64,000 nt of DNA from Sandaracinus amylolyticus (GCF_021631985.1 NZ_CP070225.1:8928001-8992000), one strand, 5' to 3'; shown: positions 45,201-52,973, counted from the stretch's first letter. The notes: generated from the sequence alone by a model not told the origin. A program made the numbers and translations.

Positions 45201-46279
45201 CGCTGAGCGCGAGCACGACGGTGAATCCCGGGTTCACCCAGCTCGGCAACGTCGTGTTCGTCACGAGCGCGACGTACGCGGGTGACCTCGGTGGGCCGGA
45301 GCGGGCCGACGACATCTGCCAGGAGCACGCGCGCACCGCGGGGCTCCCGCCGAGCCTCTATCGCGCGTGGCTCTCGACGTCGTCGCAGTCCGCGCAGGAT
45401 CGCGGCATCGACGGCATCGACGGGTACGTGCGACCGGATGGCCTGCCGGTCGCGTACATCGCGAAGGAGCTGGTCACCGGAGGGCTGCGCCATCCGATCG
45501 GTCTCGACGAGATGGGCGTGCCGGTGCCGGTGCCCGCGCTCGCGTGGACCGGCACGCTGCACGACGGCTCGATCGCGGCGGAGAACTGCGACAACTGGTT
45601 CTCGGCGCGCACCACGTCGACCGCGGTCGTCGGTCACGTCGAGCGCGGCGGCGGCGAGTGGACCGCGGCGCTGCGCGGAGTGGACGGAATCGACTGCAGC
45701 GTGCCGCGCCGTCTCTACTGCTTCGGGCTCGACCGCTCGTATCCGGCGCGCATGCCGCTGCCGGTGGCGAACGCGGGCTACGCGTTCGTCAGCATGCGGA
45801 CGTTCACCGGGAGCGCGACCGTCGCGGCGATGGACTCGGCGTGCCAGATGGAGGCGAGCACGGCGGGCTTCGGCGGCAACTACGTCGCGTTCGTGTCGAC
45901 GCCGACGCAGTCGGCGGGCGCGCGCATCACGTACGCCGGGCCGTTCTATCGCCCCGATGGTTGGCTGGTCGGCGGGCGCCCGCAGCTCGTGGGCGCGACG
46001 GGTCGTCTGGCGACGATGATGAACCAGCTCGCGAACGGCGATCCCCACGCGAACCAGCCGGGATGGATGCCGGCGATGGCGTGGACGGGCCACGCGAACG
46101 GGAGCCCGAACGGCGTGGCCAACGGGATGCAGACGTGCTCGGGCTGGACCGCGGCGGGCGCGACGTCGACCGGGCGGCGCGGCGTGCCCGCGGGCACGGC
46201 GTGGAACCGATGGGGAGAAGCCGAGACGCTCGGGATGTGCTCGCAGGCGTTTCCGGTTTACTGCGTTCGGCAGAACTGA
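42260..46279 (+). CDS. Giant InlB-type repeat lipoprotein with two C-terminal lectin-like domains
   Basis: A 1339-residue surface lipoprotein (lipobox LAAPGC, Cys18). An Asp/Ala linker leads into eleven divergent InlB B-type repeats of about 75-85 residues (residues about 75-995). Each repeat follows the pattern GTVTSxPxGIxCG, CS, G-x-VTLTATPxxGSTFxGWSG, CTVTM, VTATF. Two domains of about 170 residues follow, each beginning with V-x-V/SM-x-T-x-x-G and containing LAWTG or MAWTG, resembling the DUF1554/endostatin-type fold. Probably a long stalk with a ligand-binding tip. Preceded by GGGGGG at short range. Adhesive or predatory use is inference. Confidence 0.9.
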   Translation: MKRLFVALVALALAAPGCSLSTNFDGYFTAGQDGGADGGQRDDDARVPMDAEPDDAAADDASTDGSLDGPSGNVLTIAFDGEGAGTVTSSDGMIDCGDTCSASYEPDTVVTLTVTPDENSTFVGWTDESCDDASLTCAVTMDMARAITVRLDIRQVTVSVTVSGDGSGSVTSSDGAITCDGGATSTCSGTYAAGTMLTFTATPTGTSVFAGWSGGGCTGTAPCAITLTEDVTIGAAFDRDRRSLNVTVAGTGSGGVTSSPGGIDCGIDCSESYTAGTMVTLSATPSSDSTFAGWMGACTGTGACTVTMSDARTVTATFTLRRYTLTIQRGGNGAGSVFSTSPAALINCGSTCSAMRDHGDVVALQATEAVGSTFSGWSGGGCDPTTPVCFVSLTSDTTITANFTLDRHTVSVAYAADDGTGTVTSAPSGISCTTGGSTGCLASFDYNTSVTLTASPSVGSSFVQWSGACAGTSTTCTVTANTDRSVTAQMHRNRYTVSVSKSGGGTGSVSGSGIDCGGTCSTQIAHGDSVSLVAMPSPGSTFAGWGGACASAGSSATCTVPITEAESVSATFTLGTNVLTVTRVGSGTVTSSPSGIDCGTTCGSSFTTGQTITLTATPATGYTFSGWSSGPCTGTGTCTVTMGTTAIGVTATFAPIRHTLTVSRSGTGTGTVTSMPSGITCPPTASCSAQFDHGTMVTLTAAASTGSTFSGWSGAPTGTCTGTGPCTVTMDQARTIGAAFTLNTYRLDVVREGGGGGTVTSNPTGISCGSDCDQTYSHGTAITLTAAPATGSNFAGWTGATGCGASTSCVVTLSAATTVRARFELNRYTLSVTRAGSGTVVASDSSINCGANCSAMYDHGASVTLSATPSTGYRFAGWSGATCSGTGSCVVSMTSAQNVTATFIQQVTLTVRPSAEVGGRDPVVTSDVGNIRCFANGSTGGCSDTFDAGTTVRLTAGTPAWAVFDGWGITGCGLGNVCAITLSASTTVNPGFTQLGNVVFVTSATYAGDLGGPERADDICQEHARTAGLPPSLYRAWLSTSSQSAQDRGIDGIDGYVRPDGLPVAYIAKELVTGGLRHPIGLDEMGVPVPVPALAWTGTLHDGSIAAENCDNWFSARTTSTAVVGHVERGGGEWTAALRGVDGIDCSVPRRLYCFGLDRSYPARMPLPVANAGYAFVSMRTFTGSATVAAMDSACQMEASTAGFGGNYVAFVSTPTQSAGARITYAGPFYRPDGWLVGGRPQLVGATGRLATMMNQLANGDPHANQPGWMPAMAWTGHANGSPNGVANGMQTCSGWTAAGATSTGRRGVPAGTAWNRWGEAETLGMCSQAFPVYCVRQN

Positions 46280-46292
46280 GAGGGGCATGTGA

Positions 46293-46521
46293 TGGCGTCG
46301 GCGTGATGGCGTCGGCGTCAGGCGTGGGCGTCAGCATCGGCGTCAGGCGTCGGCGTCAGCATCGGCGTCGGCGTCCGCGTCAGCGTCGGCGTCGGCGTCA
46401 GCGTCAGCGTCGGCATCAGCGTCAGCGTCGGCATCTGCGTCAGCGTCGGCATCAGCGTCGGCGTCGGCATCGGCATCGGCGTCGGCGTCGGCGTCGGCGT
46501 CAGCATCACGCGTCGGCGTCG
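46293..46521. repeat. Imperfect hexanucleotide tract (GTCRGC type), left copy
   Basis: About 230 bp of GTCGGC, GTCAGC and ATCGGC units in loose tandem. On the minus strand it reads as Asp-Ala dipeptides without a stop. No plausible gene start feeds it. It faces the complementary tract at 47207-47529 in inverted orientation, with the S23-type gene between. Not a CRISPR: units are 6 bp and there are no spacers. Confidence 0.9.
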
Positions 46522-46826
46522 GTCCCAGGTGCCAGCGGAGAGAGAGGCCGCGTTGACGCTCGCCCGATTCGCTCCGGCTCGTCTCCGCTTCGCTTCGACC
46601 TCGCGGCCGAACGTCTCGAACGGTGGCCGGGGTGGCCCGCTCGGGCTTCTCGAGCATGCCGGCGTGCTCGACCGCGTCGACGATGACCGCTTCGCGGTCA
46701 CCCGTGCTCGCCTCCTCCGCTTCGCTCCGTGCGGCTCCGCGCGGGCGCTTCGCGTCGTTGACCCGGTCTGCGCGCGCCGGCGGGTGGGGCGGGTGCCCTC
46801 GAGTTGGGGGCGCAACGGAGGACACG
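46522..46826. other. Non-coding stretch between left repeat tract and the four-helix-bundle gene
   Basis: About 300 bp with no gene I can support. It contains a 7-bp hairpin, TGACCGC/GCGGTCA (46684-46700, loop TTC), and near-repeats of CCGCTTCGCT. It presumably holds the promoter and leader of the downstream gene. A minus-strand open frame crosses it but continues into the Asp-Ala tract and lacks gene-like features. Confidence 0.5.
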
Positions 46827-47144
46827 ATGCTGAAGCTCACGGAGAACGCGATCGGATGCTGCCGCGATGTCGGTCGGATCGCGAAGCTGGTCGCGAAGCA
46901 CGATCGCTCGCTCGCGGATCAGCTGCGACGCGCGATGGCGTCGGTCGCGCTGAACGCGGCCGAAGGCACGGGCGCGCATGATGGCAACGGGCGAATGCGG
47001 TTCCGGATCGCGCTCGGTAGCGCGCGCGAGGTCGACGTCGCGCTGCGCGTCGCGGAGGCGTTCGGGTACGTCGAAGCGCTCGATGTCGAGCTGATGAAGC
47101 GGCTCGACGGGATCTGCGCGGCGCTCTGGAAGGTGGCGCGATGA
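46827..47144 (+). CDS. Four-helix-bundle protein (S23/IVP family)
   Basis: A 105-residue all-helical protein with the family's pattern: [38 protein letters not shown] and a closing helix ending ALWKVAR. The family is named for ORFs inside 23S rRNA intervening sequences and includes the pentameric Avd accessory protein of diversity-generating retroelements, but no reverse transcriptase or rRNA is near. ATG 46827 has GGAGG six bases upstream. It is flanked on both sides by inverted hexanucleotide tracts. Nucleic-acid binding through its basic surface is plausible but not shown. Confidence 0.9.
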   Translation: MLKLTENAIGCCRDVGRIAKLVAKHDRSLADQLRRAMASVALNAAEGTGAHDGNGRMRFRIALGSAREVDVALRVAEAFGYVEALDVELMKRLDGICAALWKVAR

Positions 47145-47206
47145 ACGATGCGCGAGGTGGCCGGGCGCGAGCTCGGCCGCCTCGGGTGTTGGCGTGAGCG
47201 TCGACG

Positions 47207-47481
47207 TCGGCGCACGCAGATGCGGACGCGGACATCGATGCCGATAAGACGCGGACGCGGACGCGGATGCGGATGCGGATGCCGACGCGGACGCTGACGC
47301 TGACGCGGACGCCGTCGCTGATGCCGACGCTGACGCTGATGCCGACGCTGACGCTGACGCTGATGCCGACGCTGACGCTGATGCCGACGCTGACGCGGAC
47401 GCCGTCGCGGATGCCGACGCTGATGCTGATGCTGATGCCGACGCTGACGCAGACGCTGACGCTGATGCCGATGCCGAAGCC
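47207..47481. repeat. Imperfect hexanucleotide tract (GCYGAC type), right copy
   Basis: About 275 bp of GCGGAC, GCTGAC, GCTGAT and GCCGAC units, the reverse complement of the left tract's units. In the plus frame starting at 47248 it reads as an unbroken Asp-Ala run that continues through the Ser-Asp block and stops at 47547, about 99 codons with no start codon. Upstream of it an in-frame TAA (47245) closes the frame. No gene seen from 47145 to 47534. Confidence 0.9.
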
Positions 47482-47529
47482 GACTCGGACTCGGACTCGG
47501 ACTCGGACTCGGACTCGGACTCGGACTCG
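47482..47529. repeat. Perfect microsatellite, eight GACTCG units
   Basis: Eight uninterrupted GACTCG copies (48 bp) end 5 bp before the ATG of the MerR gene. A perfect array of this length next to the decayed tract suggests recent expansion. Copy number could change by slippage and alter spacing of promoter or RBS elements of the MerR/VIT-VWA operon. Confidence 0.95.
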
Positions 47530-47534
47530 GACAA

Positions 47535-47975
47535 ATGCGACACTTGAAAGCGACACTAGTGCGTGTCACCTTCTCGTTCGTGCTCGACGACGAGGCGATC
47601 TACGGCATCGACGAGCTCGCGGATCGCGCGGGGGTGTCTCGTCGTACCGTGCGGTACTACGTGCAGCGCGGGTTGCTCGAAGCGCCCACTGGAGTGGGGC
47701 GCGGCAAGCACTACACCGAGGCGCACCTCGCGCGGCTGGTGCGCATCCGCGAGCTGCAGGAGCAGGGCGTCGCGCTCGCCGACATCGGTGCGCGCCTCGA
47801 GGGTCCGATCGCGCGCGTCGAGGAACGTGACACTCCGGTGCAGAGCACCTGGACGCGGGTGGTGCTCGGACCGGACGTCGAGCTGATGGTCCGCGGGCGA
47901 CGCCTCGACGAGACGCAGGTGCACGAGCTGATGGCCGCGATCGATCGCGTGCTGGGGAAGGGGGACGAGCGATGA
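47535..47975 (+). CDS. MerR-family transcriptional regulator
   Basis: A 146-residue regulator. The MerR winged helix-turn-helix (about residues 20-90) reads [49 protein letters not shown]. The C-terminal part is short and lacks the Cys set of metal-sensing MerR proteins. ATG 47535 is used here; a GTG at 47559 is an alternative and would leave the dyad GACAC-N6-GTGTC (47552-47567) astride the start as a possible autoregulatory site. The stop overlaps the VIT/VWA gene's start (ATGA), so the two form an operon. Confidence 0.9.
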   Translation: MRHLKATLVRVTFSFVLDDEAIYGIDELADRAGVSRRTVRYYVQRGLLEAPTGVGRGKHYTEAHLARLVRIRELQEQGVALADIGARLEGPIARVEERDTPVQSTWTRVVLGPDVELMVRGRRLDETQVHELMAAIDRVLGKGDER

Positions 47976-50287
47976 TCACCGAGCAACCGAAGGTGGGTCT
48001 GATCGCGAACGGCGCCGCGGTGCCGCTCGAGGGCGTGCGCGTCGACGCGATGCTGCGCGGCGCGTGCCTCGAGGTGCAGGTGACGCAGCGCTTCCGCAAC
48101 GCGGAGAAGGTGCCGGTCGAGGCGGTCTACGTCTTCCCGATGGAGGAAGGCGCCGCGGTGTGCGGGTTCGCCGCGAAGGTCGGCGACACGATCGTGCGCG
48201 GCCGCGTCGAGGAGCGCGAGAAGGCGTTCGCGACCTACGACGACGCGATGATGGAGGGCCACGGCGCGTTCCTGCTCGATCAGGAGCGGCCCGACGTGTT
48301 CACCGCGTCGGTCGGCAACCTGCGCCCGGGCGAGACGGTCGAGCTGCAGATCCGCTACGTCGCGATGGCGCGGCGCGAGGGCGATGCGCTGCGGGTGTCG
48401 ATCCCGACGACCGTCTCGCCGCGCTACGTGCCCGCGCCGAGCACGCCCGAGATCGGTCAGCCCGAAGGTGAGCGGGTGAACCCCGATCGCTGGCCGAGCG
48501 TACCCTACGGGCTCGCGCTCGCGCTCGACGTGGAGCTCGGCGCCGCGCTCGCGGGCGTGGAGTCGCCGAGCCATCCGGTCCGCACCCAGCTGCGCGACGG
48601 CGGTGCGCGCATCGAGCTCGCACAGGACGACGTCGCGCTCGATCGCGACGTGATCGTGCTGGTCACGCCGCGCGAGCGCGCGACGCCGATCGCGATGGTC
48701 GCGCGCGAGGACGATGGTCGTCGCGTCGCGATGATCACGTTCCTGCCCGACCTGCAGGCGAGCGACGAAGGGCACGAGGTGATCTTCCTGCTCGACTGCT
48801 CGGGCTCGATGGGCGGTGACTCGATCGCGCAGGCCAAGCGCGCGCTGCAGCTCTGCGTGCGCGCGCTCGGTGCGCGCGATCGCTTCGACGTGGTGCGCTT
48901 CGGATCGAGCTACGAGGCGTTCTGGGGCACCTCGCGCGCGTTCGACGATCGCTCGCTCGAGGAGGCGACCAAGCGCATCGCGACGATCGACGCGAACCTC
49001 GGAGGCACCGAGATCCTCGCGCCGCTGCGGGCGATCCTCGCGCGCCCCGCGGTGCCCGGGCTCGCGCGGCGCGTGCTGCTGCTCACCGACGGACAGGTCT
49101 CGAACGAGGCGGAGGTGATCGCGCTCGCGAAGGAGCACGCCGCGTCGGCGCGCGTGTTCGCGTTCGGCATCGGCGCGGGCGCGAGCGAGCATCTCGTGCG
49201 CGGGGTCGCGCGTGCGTCGCGCGGTGCGGCGGAGATGATCGCGCCGGGCGAGCGCATCGAGCCCAAGGTGATGCGCACGTTCGCGCGGGTGCGCACTCCG
49301 TCGCTCGACGACGTTCGGGTCGAGTGGGGCGCGTTGCGCGTCGAGCAGGCTCCTACGCGCACGCCGCCGGTGTTCGCGGGCGATGCGCTCACGGTGCTCG
49401 GGCGCATCGAGGGCGGTGGCAGCGGCGAGGTCGCGCTGGTCGCGGGGACGCAGCGATGGACGACGACGATCGATCTCGAGCGTGCGGGCGCGGGAGGGCC
49501 GATCCCGGTGCTCTGGGCGCGCGAGCGCATCCGCGAGCTCGAGGACGGAACGGTGCAGCGGCGCGGCTCGGCGCAGCGCCGCGAGGAGAGCGAGGATCGC
49601 AAGCGGCGCGAGATCGTCGATCTCGGCGTGCGCTACGGGCTGATGTCGAGCGCGACGAGCTACGTGGCGGTCGAGGAGCGCGCGCCGGACGCGCGGGTGA
49701 GCGAGCCCGCGCAGCTGCGTCGGATCCCGGTCGCGCTGACGAGCGGGTGGGGTGGGCTCTCGACGCGCGCCGGCGCGGTGGCGGGCGCCGCGATGCCGAT
49801 GATGGCGCCCGGGGCGATGCCGGCGCCGATGGCCCCGCCGCCCGCGCCGCGCGCGATGGCGAGCATGGGCGCGCCGCGTGCCGAGAGCGCGAAGCGGGCG
49901 AAGGGCGGCGGGTTCCTCGGTCGGGTGAGTGACGCGCTCTTCGGTCGTGGCGACGAAGGGTCGACGATGGACTTCATGGAGGCCGAGGAGCGCGCGACCG
50001 AGAGCGCGGATCGCGTGTTCGAGCTGCTGATGACCCAGAAGGCCGACGGCAGCTTCGTGCGCTCGCCGGTGCTCGAGGCGTGGCTCGGCGCGGCGCGCGT
50101 CGCGAAGCTCGACGCGGCGATCCGCGCGCACGGCGACCCGATCGCGACCACGGCGGTGGTGATCGCGCTGCTCGAGCTCGAGGCGCGCGACCGCGAGAGC
50201 GAGTGGCGCCCCGCGATCACCAAGGCGAAGTCGTGGCTCGCGGCGAAGAGCGCGACCGTCGACGCCGCGGCGATCGTGCGCGCCTGA
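47972..50287 (+). CDS. VIT and von Willebrand factor A domain protein
   Basis: A 771-residue protein without signal peptide. An N-terminal VIT domain (about 1-130; VTQRFRNAEKVPVEAVYVFP, VGNLRPGETVELQIRYV) is followed by a VWA domain (about 265-440) with an intact MIDAS start (FLLDCSGSMGG), GGTEI and LLTDGQ. The C-terminal half has beta segments, a Met/Ala/Pro-rich linker (about 605-640) and a helical tail. VIT-VWA proteins are metal-dependent protein-binding modules, seen in inter-alpha-trypsin inhibitor and many bacteria. It is coupled to the MerR gene, which presumably controls it. Confidence 0.93.
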   Translation: MITEQPKVGLIANGAAVPLEGVRVDAMLRGACLEVQVTQRFRNAEKVPVEAVYVFPMEEGAAVCGFAAKVGDTIVRGRVEEREKAFATYDDAMMEGHGAFLLDQERPDVFTASVGNLRPGETVELQIRYVAMARREGDALRVSIPTTVSPRYVPAPSTPEIGQPEGERVNPDRWPSVPYGLALALDVELGAALAGVESPSHPVRTQLRDGGARIELAQDDVALDRDVIVLVTPRERATPIAMVAREDDGRRVAMITFLPDLQASDEGHEVIFLLDCSGSMGGDSIAQAKRALQLCVRALGARDRFDVVRFGSSYEAFWGTSRAFDDRSLEEATKRIATIDANLGGTEILAPLRAILARPAVPGLARRVLLLTDGQVSNEAEVIALAKEHAASARVFAFGIGAGASEHLVRGVARASRGAAEMIAPGERIEPKVMRTFARVRTPSLDDVRVEWGALRVEQAPTRTPPVFAGDALTVLGRIEGGGSGEVALVAGTQRWTTTIDLERAGAGGPIPVLWARERIRELEDGTVQRRGSAQRREESEDRKRREIVDLGVRYGLMSSATSYVAVEERAPDARVSEPAQLRRIPVALTSGWGGLSTRAGAVAGAAMPMMAPGAMPAPMAPPPAPRAMASMGAPRAESAKRAKGGGFLGRVSDALFGRGDEGSTMDFMEAEERATESADRVFELLMTQKADGSFVRSPVLEAWLGAARVAKLDAAIRAHGDPIATTAVVIALLELEARDRESEWRPAITKAKSWLAAKSATVDAAAIVRA

Positions 50288-50294
50288 AAGACCT

Positions 50295-50327
50295 CTTGGG
50301 AGAGCAGGAGCTTCCTGCTCTCCCAAG
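50295..50327 (+). terminator. Bidirectional hairpin terminator, 14-bp perfect stem
   Basis: CTTGGGAGAGCAGG (50295-50308), loop AGCTT, then the exact complement (50314-50327). It sits between the convergent stops of the VIT/VWA gene (50287) and the esterase gene (50337), the expected place for a shared terminator. No long T-run follows. Confidence 0.85.
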
Positions 50328-50336
50328 CGCTTCCCC

Positions 50337-51248
50337 TCACTCGTCGAGCGATTCGAAGAACGACCAGATCGCGTCCGGCGCCCACGACGGCACGGTGTGC
50401 GCGCCCGGGTGGGTGCAGAACACGACCGGATAGCCGTCGTCGCAGCCCTCGAACGAGACGCATCCGTTCGCATCCATCGGGCCCGTCTCGTCGCATCCGT
50501 CGCGACCGCGCCAGTACTCGCGCGTGCGGATGCCGAGGAGATCGTAGTCGACGAGATCGTCGGCCGCGCCGTGCACGATGAACGCCGCGACCTGTCCGGC
50601 GCAGCGCCCACCGCGCGGCGGTCCGCCCGACATCGGGCCGATCGCGCGGATCACGTCGCCGCGATGACAGCCGAGCGAGCTCGTCATGAACGCGCCGTAG
50701 CTGAAGCCGAGCGCCAGCTCGCGCGCGCGATCGACGCAGAGCTCGCCCTCGAGCTGCGCGCGGATCGTGTCGAAGAGCTCGACGTCCGCGCCCTCGACCG
50801 AGAGGTCCCAGCCGTTCGCGCCGAGCGTCGGGTGCACGCCGTGCGGGTACACGAGGATCGCCTCGCCGCCCGCGAGCTGCTCGAAGCGCAGCGCCGACTG
50901 GAAATTCTCCGCGCTGTCCCCGAGCCCGTGGAACGCGAACACGAGCGCGTGGGGGACGCTCGGGTCGTAGTTGTCGGGCAGCACCAGGCGATAGCGGCGC
51001 TCGACGCCACGCACCGTGAGCGTGCGATCGACGACGCCCTGCTCCGACGTCGGCGTGCCGCAGCCCGCGGTCATGCCGGTCGGGTGCACGAAGGGCGGCG
51101 GTCGAGCCGCGTCGATCGGCATCGCGCCGGCGTCGGGTGGATCGGTCGCGGCGTCGGTCTCGGTGATCGCGGCGCCGTCGCAGCCCCACGCGGTCACGCC
51201 GATCGCGAGGATCGCCATGCCGCGGCGAAGGAAGCACGCAGAAGTCAT
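50337..51248 (-). CDS. PHB-depolymerase/feruloyl-esterase-like secreted hydrolase
   Basis: A 303-residue secreted or lipid-anchored alpha/beta hydrolase (signal peptide, lipobox-like TAWGC). After an Asp/Ala linker the catalytic domain has the LpqC/PHB-depolymerase features: VFAFHGLGDS (oxyanion hole), nucleophile GFSYG, Asp in VHGAADDLVD, and His in GAHTVPSW. Several Cys pairs (CTHPGAH, GCVSFEGCDD) suggest disulfides. Substrates of this family are short polyesters or feruloyl esters; which one applies is unknown. Divergent from the ECF operon at 51377. Confidence 0.9.
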   Translation of the reverse strand: MTSACFLRRGMAILAIGVTAWGCDGAAITETDAATDPPDAGAMPIDAARPPPFVHPTGMTAGCGTPTSEQGVVDRTLTVRGVERRYRLVLPDNYDPSVPHALVFAFHGLGDSAENFQSALRFEQLAGGEAILVYPHGVHPTLGANGWDLSVEGADVELFDTIRAQLEGELCVDRARELALGFSYGAFMTSSLGCHRGDVIRAIGPMSGGPPRGGRCAGQVAAFIVHGAADDLVDYDLLGIRTREYWRGRDGCDETGPMDANGCVSFEGCDDGYPVVFCTHPGAHTVPSWAPDAIWSFFESLDE

Positions 51249-51376
51249 GGCGTGGCCCTCTACCAAACGGTCGGGAGCATCCGCAAGCGTCCCCCAGGTG
51301 GGAAGATCGATGCGCCGGCTGTCATACGCGGGATGGTCTCGAGCCCACTCAGGCGCGTCGAAACGGAGAACGCGGC

Positions 51377-52102
51377 ATGGCTCGGACGCTCCTCGTGATG
51401 TGCCTGTGGCTCGGTGCGTGTGCGCACGACGAGCCCTCGGCCGCGGCCCTCGCGCCGAGCCGGGAGCTCGTGGTGCGCACCACGCTCGAGGTGCGCGAGG
51501 TGCGGGCTGCGAGCGAGGCGATCCGCGAGATCGTCGCGCGCGAGGGCGCACACCTCGAGCGGGCCCGCGAGGAGGGCACGCGCGGCGCGAGCTACGAGAT
51601 CCGGGTCGCGCCGCACGCGCTCGCAGGGCTGCGGACCGCGCTCGGGACGCTCGGCGAGATCGTGAGCGGCGAGGAGACCAGCGCCGATCTGAGCGCGGTG
51701 ATCGCCGACGGCGACGCGCGCCTCCGCGCCGCGCGCGCGAGGGAGCAGCGCCTGCTCGAGCTGCTCGCGGATCGCACCAGCGCGCTCTCCGACGTCCTCG
51801 CGGTCGAGGCCGAGCTCGCCCGAGCGCGGGAGTCGATCGAGACCCTCGAGGCTGCGCACCGCGCGCTCCACGATCGCGTGTCGCTCGCGCGCGTAGCGCT
51901 CGAAGTGCGCGCCCGATCCGGGTCGTTCCTCGATCGTCCGGTCGAGCGCCTGCACGCGGCGGCGACGCTCGGGGTGCGCGGTGTCGCGACGCTCGGGCTC
52001 GGCATCGCGATGCTCGCGCTCCTGCTCGGGCCGAGCGTCGCGTTGATCGGGGGGCTCGGCGCCCTCGGATCGCGCGTCGCACGACGGCGTCGTGCGCGAT
52101 GA
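51377..52102 (+). CDS. DUF4349 lipoprotein
   Basis: A 241-residue lipoprotein (lipobox WLGAC). The DUF4349 layout is present: a beta-alpha segment (ELVVRTTLEVREVRAASEAI), a second beta block, then a long coiled coil (about 105-185; ARLRAARAREQRLLELLADR, VEAELARARESIETLEAAHR). A C-terminal membrane helix (about 200-230) and a short basic tail follow. Relatives are envelope proteins of unknown role. Its stop overlaps the sigma factor start (ATGA), so it leads the four-gene operon. Confidence 0.88.
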   Translation: MARTLLVMCLWLGACAHDEPSAAALAPSRELVVRTTLEVREVRAASEAIREIVAREGAHLERAREEGTRGASYEIRVAPHALAGLRTALGTLGEIVSGEETSADLSAVIADGDARLRAARAREQRLLELLADRTSALSDVLAVEAELARARESIETLEAAHRALHDRVSLARVALEVRARSGSFLDRPVERLHAAATLGVRGVATLGLGIAMLALLLGPSVALIGGLGALGSRVARRRRAR

Positions 52103-52677
52103 TGCTCGCGGACCGACTCGCGATGACGATCGACGACGAGCCCGCGAGCACCCGCGACACGACGTCGCCGGTCTCGCTGCGCACCGAGCTCGAGACGCTG
52201 CATCCATCGTCGTTCGCGTGGGCGATGACCTGCTGCGACCGGGTGCGCGCCGAAGCGGAGGACGTGCTGCAGAGCGCGTACGCAAAGGTGATCGCCGGCG
52301 AGGCGCGCTTCGACGGCCGCGCGCGCTTCCGCACCTGGCTCTTCGGCGTGATCCGCATCACGGCGCGCGAGCATCGCCGGCGCAGCGTGCTGCGCGCGCT
52401 CGGGCTCTCGCGTCTTCGCGCCGAGCCGGTGCACACGAGCACGCCGAGCGGTGAGGAGCTGACCGAGGCGAGCCTGCGCGCGCGTGCGCTCGTCGAGGCG
52501 CTCGCTGCGCTCTCGGAGCGGCAGCGCGAAGTGCTGCACCTGGTGTTCTACGAGGACCTCACGGTGCGCGAGGCAGCCGACGTGATGGGCGTGTCGAGCG
52601 GCACCGCGAGCCTCCACTACGACCGTGGCAAGCAGCGGCTCGCCGAGCTGCTCCGACGACGAGGGATCGAGCCGTGA
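52099..52677 (+). CDS. ECF RNA polymerase sigma factor
   Basis: A 192-residue sigma-70-family factor. Region 2 (about 35-105) contains VRAEAEDVLQSAYAKVIAGE and ARFRTWLFGVIRITAREHRRR. Region 4 (about 135-190) contains LSERQREVLHLVFYEDLTVR and EAADVMGVSSGTASLHYDRGKQ split over the helix-turn-helix. It overlaps the DUF4349 gene by ATGA and the downstream single-helix protein by GTGA. A second ATG one codon later is possible. This is the second ECF locus of the window. Confidence 0.93.
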   Translation: MMLADRLAMTIDDEPASTRDTTSPVSLRTELETLHPSSFAWAMTCCDRVRAEAEDVLQSAYAKVIAGEARFDGRARFRTWLFGVIRITAREHRRRSVLRALGLSRLRAEPVHTSTPSGEELTEASLRARALVEALAALSERQREVLHLVFYEDLTVREAADVMGVSSGTASLHYDRGKQRLAELLRRRGIEP

Positions 52678-52973
52678 GCGAGCGAGACGAGATCGAGAAG
52701 AGCTTCGCCGCGTTGCGCGCCGAGGACGCGCGGCGCGCGCCGGGCTTCGACGTGACGTGGGACGCGGCGCGTGCTCGTGCTGCGCGACTCCCGCGGCGCG
52801 GAGCGGTGATCGCGAGCGGGCTCGCGCTCGCGGCCGCGGCGATCGTGGTGATCGTCGCGATGCGCGACGGGCCGCGGATCGAGCCGCTCGCGGTGTCGAT
52901 CGAGGACCCTGCGCCGCTCGCGTTCCTGCGCGAGCGGCCGCGCGGCAGCGTGTTCCGGGAGGACCGACGATGA
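52674..52973 (+). CDS. Single-helix anti-sigma-like membrane protein
   Basis: A 99-residue protein with GTG start overlapping the sigma factor stop. Residues 1-42 are a charged cytoplasmic domain (EIEKSFAALRAEDARRAPGF, then DVTWDAARARAARLPRR), residues 43-62 a membrane helix, the rest a short periplasmic tail ending in basic residues. Position, size and topology fit an anti-sigma factor for the upstream ECF factor. No zinc-binding HxxxCxxC motif is present, so it would be an atypical one. Confidence 0.75.
   Translation: MSERDEIEKSFAALRAEDARRAPGFDVTWDAARARAARLPRRGAVIASGLALAAAAIVVIVAMRDGPRIEPLAVSIEDPAPLAFLRERPRGSVFREDRR

Noticed and set aside
42017-46288. Long minus-strand open frame antisense to the InlB-repeat gene
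   Set aside because: Repetitive Arg/Ala/Asp text mirrors the repeats on the coding strand; no signal peptide, RBS or domain.
46827-47144. Diversity-generating retroelement based on the Avd-like four-helix-bundle protein
   Set aside because: No reverse transcriptase, template/variable repeat pair or target gene with A-biased variation was seen nearby.
46827-47144. 23S rRNA intervening sequence
   Set aside because: The protein family is found in such elements, but no rRNA sequence flanks the gene here.
46293-47529. CRISPR array
   Set aside because: Repeat units are 6 bp and contiguous, with no spacers and no cas genes in the window.
46698-47543. Minus-strand frame rich in Ser-Glu and Ser-Ala dipeptides across the right repeat tract
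   Set aside because: It is a read-through of hexanucleotide repeats, open in several frames, and crosses the four-helix-bundle gene antisense.
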